A stretch of 50,457 nt of DNA, from assembly GCA_020851635.1 (NCBI GenBank), contig JADZCJ010000009.1, forward strand, positions 1 through 50,457, read 5' to 3'. This document shows, in pieces, positions 43,891-50,457 of this stretch; the stretch's first letter is position 1, and each line of letters opens with the position of its first letter. Position numbers and translations under genes: made by a program. The notes below the pieces were generated by a model. That model was not told the DNA's origin. It worked only from the letters and a program-made list of their open reading frames with translations, and made no database searches. Source of the DNA: Anaerolineae bacterium. Lineage in GTDB: Bacteria; Chloroflexota; Anaerolineae; UBA4142; SHND01.

Positions 43891-46467
43891 TTAGCCGCTG
43901 CGTAGTTCCGCGCCGACCTCGCGTTCGAGGCGGCGCACTATTTTTTCGCGCAATTTGGCGGCGTCCGCATCCGACAGGACGTGGTCGGGTGACTGGAATT
44001 TGAGCGTGTAGGCAAGCGATTTCCGGGCGGAGGGGAGGGGCGCGCCGCGATAGACGTCAAAGAGCTCGACCGAGTTCAAGAGCGCGCCGCCGGTCTGACG
44101 GATCAATGCCCGCACGCGCTCTGCCTCGACATTTTCGTCCACGATGAGCGCAATGTCCTGCACAATGACGGGATAGCGCGAGATCGGTTTGACGATAAAG
44201 CGTTCCTGCATGTGCGCGAGAAGCGCATCCAAATCAAATTCGGCGACCAGCACGGCTTGGTTGGGCAGCTCCCATCGTTCGCGCACCAGCGGGTGCATCT
44301 CGCCCAGCACACCGACGGATGCGCCGCCGATCCGCAGTTCAGCCGCGCGCCCGGGATGGAGCATCGGATGTGTAGTTGGGGCGAAACTTGAATCGGCGAT
44401 GTGTAAACCGGCAACGAGATCCTGGACGACACCTTTGAGGTCGAAAAAGTCCATCGGCGTTGTGTCTGCCGGCTGCCATGTCTTGTCGGACCGCGGACCC
44501 GAGAGGACCAATGCTAAACGGCGCGGTTCCAATGGCAGGGGCAGCCCGTCATCTTCGGGCAGATCGCCGCGCTCGTTTTCGCCGGGGCGGCGCGTCAAAA
44601 AGACCACGCCGATTTCATAGAGCGCAACCCGATCGGCAAAGCGCAAATTCGACGCGGCAATGTCGAGCATGTTTGCCAGCAGCGTCTGGCGCAGAACGGA
44701 ACGCTCCGGGCTGATTGGATTGGCGATGGCAACATACGGGCGCGACGACAGGGGAAAGGGAACGCCGTTTGAACCGGTCAGCATGTCGGGCGAGGCAACC
44801 AGCGTCGTTTCGTGGGCGGGATGCGTGAAAGAATAGGTGACGATTTCCTGCATCCCCGAGTCCCCCAACACATCGCGCGCCGTTTCTTCCTGTTCCAGCG
44901 CGGCATTGCCGTCCAACGGCGGCAGGGCGTCGGCAATCAACGTGCTCGGTATTTTTTCATAGCCATAGATGCGCGCAATTTCTTCCAGCACGTCGTCGGT
45001 CCCGTCCACATCGGTCCGATAGTCGGGTGGCGTGACGCGCAGCGCGTTTTCGCCCGCCGTCTCCACCTTGAAATCAAGGCGACGGAGAATGTCGGTGATT
45101 TCAGCGATCGCCGGTTCGATGCCCAGAATGCGTTTCACATCGCGCAGGGTGAGATGGACCGCCGATTCAATTTGGGGCAGGGGATAGTTGTCGGCGAGCG
45201 CCGGGGCGACACCCCCCCCTGCAAGGTCGCGCATCAAAGCGGCGGCGACTTGGGCGGGCGCGACATTTTGCGACGGCGGAATGCCGCGCCCAAAACGTGT
45301 TGCCGCTTCGCTCGGCAGTTTTTGTTCGCCGGTCGTGCGTCGGATCGAAATGAAATCAAAAATTGCCGTTTCGACAAGCACGTTCCGGGTCGCGTCCGAA
45401 ACTTCGGTCTCGGAGCCGCCCATGATGCCCCCGATGCCGACAGGACCTCGGGAATCGGTGACCAGGATGTCGTGAGGGGTAAAGACGCGCATCTGCCCAT
45501 CGAGCGTCTGCATTTTTTCGCCCGCGTGCGCCGCGCGGATGGTGATGGTCGGTTTTTTGCCGTCCGCGCGCGCAACGAGTGAATCGTAATCGAACGCGTG
45601 AAGGGGCTTGCCGTACCCGATCATGACATAGTTGGTAATGTCCACGACGTTGTTGATTGGGCGCATCCCTGCGCGCAGGAGGCGCTGCTGCAGTTTGAAC
45701 GGCGACGGCTTGATTTCTACGTTGCGGACCAGGAGCGCCGAAAAGCGCGGGCAGAGCTGCGGGTCGGTGATTGCGATTTTTACAAAATCGGTCTCGGGCG
45801 CGCCGACCTGCGCCGTGTCCCAATCGTCCGGCAGCCGCACGGTCTGTCCCGTCAGCGCGGCGACTTCGCGGGCGACGCCGAGAATAGATTGGGCGCGGGC
45901 AAAATTGGGATTGATTTTGACATCCAGCACAACGTCGCCCATGTAATCCACGAACGGCGTGCCGACAGGAGCATCGTCGGGCAGGATGATGATGCCTTCG
46001 TGCTCATCGGAAATGCCGAGCTCTTTTTCGGAACAAACCATCGAGGAGGACTCGACGCCGCGAATTTTTGACTTTTTGAGGGTCATGATCTCGCGACCGT
46101 CTTTGTGTCCGTCATAGAGGCGCGACCCCTCGAGCGCGAGGACCACCTTTTGACCCGAATCACCAAGATTGATGTTGGGCGCGCCGGTCACCATCCGGAC
46201 GGGTTCGCCGCGCCCGTAAGCGACGCGCACAATACGCAGGCGGTCGGCGTTGGGATGGGGGAGCGTTTCGACGAGCTCGCCGACAAGGATTTTTTCGCGG
46301 TCCCAGGCGAGCGAATTGTCCTTGCTCCCTTGTTTTGTGGGCGCGGGGACGCCGATATACTCTATTTCTTCCACTTCCAGACCCGCAAAGGTGAGCTTGT
46401 CGGCGAGTTGGTCAATGGGGATTGTAATGTCAACAAAATCTTGCAGCCAGGAGACGGGGACTTTCAT
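43891..46467 (-). CDS. pheT: Phenylalanyl-tRNA synthetase beta subunit
   Basis: An 858-residue subunit that pairs with PheS to charge tRNA-Phe. It has an N-terminal EMAP/tRNA-binding domain (about 45-165), the B3/B4 editing domain (about 215-390), B5 (about 420-490), the catalytic-like core, and the C-terminal FDX-ACB domain (PISRYPVIVQDIALIVDE, HVLSDADAAKL). The ATG at 46467 is clear. It is the last gene of a T-box-controlled operon and is separated from pheS by two membrane-protein genes, instead of the usual pheST pair. Confidence 0.95.
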   Translation of the reverse strand: MKVPVSWLQDFVDITIPIDQLADKLTFAGLEVEEIEYIGVPAPTKQGSKDNSLAWDREKILVGELVETLPHPNADRLRIVRVAYGRGEPVRMVTGAPNINLGDSGQKVVLALEGSRLYDGHKDGREIMTLKKSKIRGVESSSMVCSEKELGISDEHEGIIILPDDAPVGTPFVDYMGDVVLDVKINPNFARAQSILGVAREVAALTGQTVRLPDDWDTAQVGAPETDFVKIAITDPQLCPRFSALLVRNVEIKPSPFKLQQRLLRAGMRPINNVVDITNYVMIGYGKPLHAFDYDSLVARADGKKPTITIRAAHAGEKMQTLDGQMRVFTPHDILVTDSRGPVGIGGIMGGSETEVSDATRNVLVETAIFDFISIRRTTGEQKLPSEAATRFGRGIPPSQNVAPAQVAAALMRDLAGGGVAPALADNYPLPQIESAVHLTLRDVKRILGIEPAIAEITDILRRLDFKVETAGENALRVTPPDYRTDVDGTDDVLEEIARIYGYEKIPSTLIADALPPLDGNAALEQEETARDVLGDSGMQEIVTYSFTHPAHETTLVASPDMLTGSNGVPFPLSSRPYVAIANPISPERSVLRQTLLANMLDIAASNLRFADRVALYEIGVVFLTRRPGENERGDLPEDDGLPLPLEPRRLALVLSGPRSDKTWQPADTTPMDFFDLKGVVQDLVAGLHIADSSFAPTTHPMLHPGRAAELRIGGASVGVLGEMHPLVRERWELPNQAVLVAEFDLDALLAHMQERFIVKPISRYPVIVQDIALIVDENVEAERVRALIRQTGGALLNSVELFDVYRGAPLPSARKSLAYTLKFQSPDHVLSDADAAKLREKIVRRLEREVGAELRSG

Positions 46468-46509
46468 GGTGTGTGGAATCTATTCCTCTATTATGGTTGG
46501 AAGGTGACC

Positions 46510-46746
46510 TTACTGCATTCGTTTGCGATGTTGAGCGAGTAAAACAGCAAACACCACGATTGCCATGCCAACGAGGACGACCGTGTGCCCGAACTCGCCA
46601 AGGATGTCAATCACGGGCGACCAGGTCACATCCGAAACAAGAGGCGCGAGGTGATAGATCAGGTCCCAACCGCCGCCACCGATGATCAGCGCCCAGCCGA
46701 TGAGACCGATGGGTGAGAATGCGGGTGAATGCAGGAAACGTTTCAC
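46510..46746 (-). CDS. Small two-helix membrane protein
   Basis: A 78-residue protein with two membrane helices (IGLIGWALIIGGGGWDLIY and TVVLVGMAIVVFAVLLA) and a basic C-terminus. It starts at GTG, one base after the stop of the DUF2085 gene, so translation is probably coupled. No family is recognised. Its place inside the pheS-pheT operon suggests it acts with the DUF2085 protein. Confidence 0.65.
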   Translation of the reverse strand: MKRFLHSPAFSPIGLIGWALIIGGGGWDLIYHLAPLVSDVTWSPVIDILGEFGHTVVLVGMAIVVFAVLLAQHRKRMQ

Positions 46747-46747
46747 C

Positions 46748-47530
46748 TTAACCTTGACCCTCTACCTCGTGAATGCGCGCCAGTTGATACTCGAGGTCTT
46801 TTTGGGTTTCGAGCATCGCCGCCGCGATGATCGGGAAAATGGCAAAGACGGTGGTTATGCCAAAGAGCAAGCCGGTGATCCAGCGCGCCCATGAATTGAA
46901 TGAGCCGAGCATGTTGCCATAGTAAAACTCGTCAGAAAAAATGTTGCCTGTCGCCACGCGCAGCCATTCGTTGGTGTCGCGAAAACCCTGCCCCGAACTG
47001 CCCGCGAGGATGTCATTGAAAAAGTGAGTAAAGCCATCGAGCGCGAGCGGCAGGACGCCGACGACGAGCCAGACGACGAGCGAAAGGCGCGGGACACGCT
47101 TGCCAAAAATTGCCCAGAGGACCGCGCCGAGCCAGATGCCGCCATATGCGGAAATCATGCGGTCGCTCCATGCCATTTTCCAACCCATTTCGGCGTTGCC
47201 GACGAATTGGCGCAGCACGAGTTGACTGGTTGTGGGCCAGACCTGCCCGATCTGTTCGAGACTGTACATGGTCTGCGGTCCAAAGAAAAAGAGCGAACGT
47301 TCGGGGAGCTGATGGCAAAAGAGACTGTAGACAAAATATAATGATTCGCCCGCCGTCGTCCAGCCGTTATGCATCAAGACGGGCGCGAGAAACGGCGCCC
47401 AGACCCAAATGCCATAGACCAGCAAAAAGAGACCGAGCCAATGCTTGACGACAAATAATGCCGCGCGGTCAACGGCTTTGATGATGCCGCGCGACTTGGG
47501 GCTGACGGCGCTTGGAGTTGTGCTTGCCAT
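46748..47530 (-). CDS. DUF2085 family membrane protein
   Basis: A 260-residue protein with about five membrane helices and the DUF2085 signature SLFCHQLPERSLFF, with DGFTHFFND later. The ATG at 47530 is chosen over the upstream start codon at 47560. The function of the family is not established. It sits between pheS and pheT with a small membrane protein, so all are controlled by the Phe T-box; why membrane proteins share that control is unknown. Confidence 0.8.
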   Translation of the reverse strand: MASTTPSAVSPKSRGIIKAVDRAALFVVKHWLGLFLLVYGIWVWAPFLAPVLMHNGWTTAGESLYFVYSLFCHQLPERSLFFFGPQTMYSLEQIGQVWPTTSQLVLRQFVGNAEMGWKMAWSDRMISAYGGIWLGAVLWAIFGKRVPRLSLVVWLVVGVLPLALDGFTHFFNDILAGSSGQGFRDTNEWLRVATGNIFSDEFYYGNMLGSFNSWARWITGLLFGITTVFAIFPIIAAAMLETQKDLEYQLARIHEVEGQG

Positions 47531-47604
47531 GATTATGCTTGCCAATGGGCGAACGACCAATGACCAAAACCAATGTCTGATCCGTCGTCATTCGCCTTGC
47601 GTTG

Positions 47605-48633
47605 TCAAAACTGTTCCAAAAAGCGGAGGTCGTTCCCCCAAAAATAGCGAATATCGGTGATGCCGTGTTTGAGCATTGTAATCCGTTCGGGTCCCATGCC
47701 AAACGCAAAGCCGCTCCACTCGTCGGGGTCATAACCGCCGTTACGGAGCACCACGGGATGCACCATGCCGCCGCCGAGAATTTCGAGCCAGCCGGTGTAT
47801 TTGCACAGCGCACAGCCCGCGCCTTCACAGATAATACACTTTACGTCCATCTGGGCGGAAGGTTCCGTGAACGGGAAATGGTCGGCAAAAAAGCGGACGG
47901 GTCGTTCGCCAAACATGCGCCGCGCAAACTCGGTGAGCGTCCCTTTGAGGTCGCCAAAGGTGATATTGTGCCCGACCGCCAGCCCTTCGAGCTGATTAAA
48001 CTGAATTTCATAGCGCGAACTGATCTGCTCGTAACGGTAGCACAGTCCCGGCAGAATCGCGCGAATGGGTCCGGGATACATCTCGCGCATCACGCGAACT
48101 TGACCCGGTGATGTGTGGGTCCGCAGAACGACGCGTTCGTCCGTGTCGGCAACATAGAACGTGCTCCAATTGTCGCGCGCGGGATGATACGGCGGGATGT
48201 TGAGCAGTTGGAAATTCATCAGGTCTGTTTCCACCTGTCGCGTGCGATAGACTTGAAAACCCATCTCGCCAAAAATTTTATACATCTCGCGGAGCGTCTG
48301 TGTCGTGGGATGCAAGCGCCCGCGCTGTGGACGGCGGCCCGGCAGGGTCACGTCGAGTGGCTCGGCTTCGAGCGCTTCCGAGAGCGCGCGCTGCTTGACC
48401 GCGCCCTGTCTGGCGGTGAATGCTGTTTCGAGCGCCTGCTTGACCTCGTTGGCTTGTTTGCCGAACGCGCCGCGTTCCTCTTTGGAGATCGAATTGATTT
48501 GTTCAAAGAGGGCATTGACCGCGCCTTTGCGTCCGATAAATTCGACGCGCCATTCTTCTAATTTCGCGGGGTCCCAGATCGAATCCAATTGCGCCAGGGC
48601 GCGGGCTTGCAGTGCTTGTCCGTTTTCGTTCAT
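47605..48633 (-). CDS. pheS: Phenylalanyl-tRNA synthetase alpha subunit
   Basis: A class II synthetase subunit of 342 residues that activates phenylalanine and transfers it to tRNA-Phe. It has the N-terminal coiled-coil, motif 2 (GLCYRYEQISSRYEIQFNQ) and motif 3 (GFAFGMGPERITML). A Cys-rich insert (CIICEGAGCALCKYTGW) could bind zinc and is known from many PheS. The ATG at 48633 with GAGGA upstream is preferred; GTG 48648 overlaps the DUF952 stop and is an alternative. Controlled by the T-box. Confidence 0.96.
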   Translation of the reverse strand: MNENGQALQARALAQLDSIWDPAKLEEWRVEFIGRKGAVNALFEQINSISKEERGAFGKQANEVKQALETAFTARQGAVKQRALSEALEAEPLDVTLPGRRPQRGRLHPTTQTLREMYKIFGEMGFQVYRTRQVETDLMNFQLLNIPPYHPARDNWSTFYVADTDERVVLRTHTSPGQVRVMREMYPGPIRAILPGLCYRYEQISSRYEIQFNQLEGLAVGHNITFGDLKGTLTEFARRMFGERPVRFFADHFPFTEPSAQMDVKCIICEGAGCALCKYTGWLEILGGGMVHPVVLRNGGYDPDEWSGFAFGMGPERITMLKHGITDIRYFWGNDLRFLEQF

Positions 48634-48644
48634 GCGTTCCTCAT

Positions 48645-48980
48645 TCACAGTTTTTCGGGCGGCAAAAAGTTGCCCCTCGCATCGCGTCGGGCGAGTTTGA
48701 CGGCGACCACCGCATCATGGTTCAAACCGCCGTAGATGTGCGGATATTTCCGTTCAGGGTCGTCATACACCGTCCGGGCTTGCAGCTTGCGTGTGTCAAT
48801 ATATAGATAGATGTGGGGACCGTTTTCTGACCTGTAGAAACGGTTGGCAACGCGCGCCATTTCGTCCGGCTCTCTGGTGCAGTGGATAAAGCCGTCCTCC
48901 GTAAAGAGTTTGGGTAGATACACGGCGTTTTTCTTTTGGCTCTCGTAAAAACGTTTCGGCGTGAGGTGGTAAATGATCAT
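48645..48980 (-). CDS. DUF952 family protein
   Basis: A 111-residue protein with the DUF952 pattern IYHLTPKRFYESQ, DGFIHCTREPDEMARVAN and FPHIYGGLNHDAVVAV-like end (YPHIYGGLNHDAVV). The fold is ADP-ribosyltransferase-like in published structural comparisons, but its activity is not known. It is the first gene after the T-box terminator and so is under control of tRNA-Phe charging; its link to PheST is unexplained. Confidence 0.82.
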   Translation of the reverse strand: MIIYHLTPKRFYESQKKNAVYLPKLFTEDGFIHCTREPDEMARVANRFYRSENGPHIYLYIDTRKLQARTVYDDPERKYPHIYGGLNHDAVVAVKLARRDARGNFLPPEKL

Positions 48981-48989
48981 GGTTCAACT

Positions 48990-49247
48990 AAAAAACTCTC
49001 ATCCCACATTGGGACGAGAGTTTGAATTCACATTCGCTTCCCGCGGTACCACCCAGATTGAGGGCATCCGCTTTTTGGATGCCGCACCACTCGAACGCGT
49101 AACGTGCGTGTCACGGCGCGGGCTACTGAATTCGCCCACGCGGCTCGGGAGTGAATTTCCGCCGCCGCTGCATGATCAAGAGTTTCAGCCGATGCTCTTG
49201 TCTCTCTGGAATGCGTGGGGTGACGTACTCGTTCCGTCGTCGCCGAT
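48990..49247 (-). promoter_or_regulatory. T-box riboswitch, Phe (UUC specifier)
   Basis: Read leftward: AGTA near the base of stem I, GAA-TTC-A (TTC at 49130-49128, with the lower stem CCCACGC/GCGTGGG), the T-box sequence GGGTGGTACCGCG (49054-49042), then a terminator (10-bp stem, 49020-48996) and T6 at 48995-48990. The UUC specifier agrees with tRNA-Phe GAA. Uncharged tRNA-Phe should stabilise the antiterminator and switch on DUF952, pheS, DUF2085, the 2TM protein and pheT. Confidence 0.93.
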
Positions 49248-49253
49248 GTGGTT

Positions 49254-49283
49254 TTATTATGGGGAATTGGGCGGATTTGTCAA
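49254..49283 (-). promoter_or_regulatory. Promoter of the pheS-pheT operon
   Basis: TTGACA (49283-49278), 18-bp spacer, TAATAA (49259-49254), about 10-15 bases before the T-box stem I. Confidence 0.7.
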
Positions 49284-49419
49284 TGACCGGCGCTTGGTCA
49301 GCATGGCAACTGCCAAGTCGCGGTCCATGTCAGGTCGAACGATCTCGAGCGCAGTCGAGAGAGAGACATCTCGCGCGGGCACAACAACCGAGATTTCTCC
49401 TTCCAAGTATAGCTTGCGC

Positions 49420-50022
49420 TCATGTCTTGTTTCGTATGCTCAGGTAATAGTGCCAGAACATGCGCGCCGCGACGGCGCGATAGGGTCTCCAGGGTTCGCT
49501 CATGCGGACAAGGTCATTGTCCGTTGGGCGGTGCGGCAACCCCTTGACTTGTTGGACGGCGACTGCCAGCGCGAGGTCGCCGCGGGGCCAGATGTCGGGT
49601 CTGAGCAGCGCCATCAAGAGATAAATGTCCGTCGTCCAGCGTCCGATGCCCTTGATTTGGCTCAAGGTGAGATGCACATCCTCGTCACTTGCGAGATAGA
49701 GCTGTTCCAGATCGAGACGCCCCTCGACGAGCGCGATCGCCAATTCGCGCCCGTACCGCGTTTTTTGGCGGCTGAAACCGACGCGCTTGAGCGCGACATC
49801 ATCCAACTGCAAAAAACGTTCGGGGGTGAGTGGATTGGTTGCCGCAATCAAGCGCGTGTGCGCGGCTTTTGCAGAGGCAAGCGAGACCTGCTGTTCGAGG
49901 ATGATATGGATGAGGGTCGAGAACCCTTGTTTGCGTGCCCAGAGCGGCGGCGGACCGAACTCTTGATAGATTCGATCCAGGTCGGGGTCACGTTCGGCAA
50001 GGAGGCGCGCCGTGCGGCGCAT
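49420..50022 (-). CDS. AlkA-like DNA-3-methyladenine glycosylase
   Basis: A 200-residue helix-hairpin-helix base-excision enzyme that removes alkylated bases. The GPD motif LSQIKGIGRWTTDIYLL and the catalytic Asp in PRGDLAL are clear; ILEQQVSLASAK is the family substrate-pocket segment. It lacks the AlkA N-terminal beta domain, as in the compact AlkA/YfjP-type group. ATG 50022 is chosen; the frame extends to TTG 50088 but that part overlaps the inverted-repeat element. No terminator is obvious before the pheS promoter. Confidence 0.9.
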   Translation of the reverse strand: MRRTARLLAERDPDLDRIYQEFGPPPLWARKQGFSTLIHIILEQQVSLASAKAAHTRLIAATNPLTPERFLQLDDVALKRVGFSRQKTRYGRELAIALVEGRLDLEQLYLASDEDVHLTLSQIKGIGRWTTDIYLLMALLRPDIWPRGDLALAVAVQQVKGLPHRPTDNDLVRMSEPWRPYRAVAARMFWHYYLSIRNKT

Positions 50023-50062
50023 AGCGCGTTCCGAGAGTGGTCTGATTTTGTTCAAGTGAGAT

Positions 50063-50160
50063 CTAGCAGGTTGTCGGAGTGAAACCAAATTATAGTTCTT
50101 TTTGAGATACTACGACGCGCGTTCATGATTACAAATGAGGTCTCTCCGACAACCTGCTAG
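50063..50160. mobile_element. 98-bp MITE-like inverted-repeat element
   Basis: Perfect 17-bp terminal inverted repeats (CTAGCAGGTTGTCGGAG at 50063-50079 and its complement at 50144-50160) flank an AT-richer core with no coding capacity. The CTAG at each end could be a four-base target-site duplication, as in some IS5-family insertions, with 13-bp repeats inside. The right end overlaps the TAG stop of the DUF3224 gene. It could also be a folded terminator for that gene, but it lacks a T-run. Confidence 0.65.
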
Positions 50161-50457
50161 GAGAGCGTGTATTCGAGCACATAGGCGTGCCCACCGCCCG
50201 AAAGGTCGAGGGTCATTCTGCCTGTCAGTCCCACCAGCTCGCCGCTGCCCGAATTGGGCGCGACAAAAATCGAGAGTTCTTGCGAATTTGGCGTCGCGAC
50301 GCCCTGATGGACGAGCGCGAAACTGCCCTGCTTGCCGTGCAGTGTGCCGGTGATGCGCTCGACGGCGACATAGACCGATGGACCGGCATCCGTAACGACG
50401 GTGAGCATTTCGCCCTTGCCAATCCCCGTAATGTCGCCGTGAAATACCTTGTCGAGA
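50157..50457 (-). CDS. DUF3224 family protein, 5' end outside window
   Basis: The 3' part (about 99 residues) of a small DUF3224 protein with the pattern VYVAVERITGTLHGKQGSFALVH, VAPNSGSGELVGLTGRMTL and HAYVLEYTLS. The frame continues to the window edge (GDITGIGKGEM), so the start is beyond the window. DUF3224 proteins have a lipocalin-like fold and no assigned role. The TAG stop lies inside the terminal CTAG of the adjacent inverted repeat. Confidence 0.8.
   Translation of the reverse strand, partial: LDKVFHGDITGIGKGEMLTVVTDAGPSVYVAVERITGTLHGKQGSFALVHQGVATPNSQELSIFVAPNSGSGELVGLTGRMTLDLSGGGHAYVLEYTLS

Noticed and set aside
49151-49447. 98-residue plus-strand frame over the T-box leader
   Set aside because: The bases are explained by the T-box RNA on the other strand; no protein family.
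1-50457. CRISPR array, prophage or rRNA operon
   Set aside because: No regularly spaced repeats, no phage structural genes and no rRNA signatures were seen.

Overview
The window looks like a chromosomal segment from an uncultured, fairly GC-rich member of the Chloroflexota, probably near Anaerolineae. This is an inference from gene content: a DUF2089/SHOCT-like cluster, DUF2085, DUF4013 and DUF4126 membrane proteins, a T-box leader on the phenylalanyl-tRNA synthetase genes, an RpoC with a large coiled-coil insertion, and an oversized PriA. No rRNA, prophage or CRISPR array is present. Most of the window is housekeeping; the unusual material lies in RNA regulators, damaged toxin-antitoxin-type genes and a few unassigned operons.

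Layout. 1-7.1 kb: 3' part of RNase J (+), converging on rpoC (-) across a bidirectional terminator. rpoC is preceded by a divergent tyrosine recombinase and a near-consensus promoter; rpoB is not adjacent. 7.1-9.6 kb: galK, an ECF-like sigma factor and a zinc-finger anti-sigma candidate overlap or abut as one minus-strand operon. 9.6-14.4 kb: minus-strand operon of a small protein, a frameshifted nucleotidyltransferase, uvrC and a membrane protein with a cNMP-like domain and two PH-like domains. 14.5-16.3 kb: two multi-pass membrane proteins and tRNA-Phe(GAA). 16.35-17.3 kb: non-coding, holding a clear cyclic-di-AMP (ydaO/yuaA) riboswitch with its own promoter and terminator but no obvious target gene, followed by two further terminators. 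17.3-22.6 kb: a small secreted Gly/Tyr-rich protein, a 1283-residue multidomain glycosidase-like protein with five tandem Ig-like repeats and two discoidin-like domains, and a MntA/HepT pair whose HepT is frameshifted.

22.8-24.5 kb: an unassigned plus-strand operon. 24.5-26.4 kb: 3-hydroxyacyl-CoA dehydrogenase and a lipoprotein (-). 26.5-31.5 kb (+): S1-domain protein, FtsK/SpoIIIE, IF-1 and a MEMO1-family protein. 31.5-40.7 kb: OsmC (-), then PriA, a DUF2142-like GT-C membrane protein, two small zinc-ribbon/DUF2089 proteins, two paralogous SHOCT-associated proteins, a double-GNAT protein and an MFS transporter (+). 40.7-43.8 kb: mutS2 and cvpA (-). 43.9-49.3 kb: a T-box (UUC specifier) controlled operon DUF952-pheS-DUF2085-2TM protein-pheT. 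49.4-50.5 kb: an AlkA-like glycosylase and the 3' end of a DUF3224 gene, separated by a 98-bp MITE-like inverted repeat.

How it works together. Translation and transcription genes dominate (rpoC, IF-1, S1 protein, PheST, tRNA-Phe), with DNA maintenance (UvrC, PriA, FtsK, MutS2, AlkA). The Phe T-box senses uncharged tRNA-Phe, whose gene is also in the window. Several promoters share an extended -10 element (TGCTATAAT), some within a few bases of the start codon, suggesting short or absent leaders.
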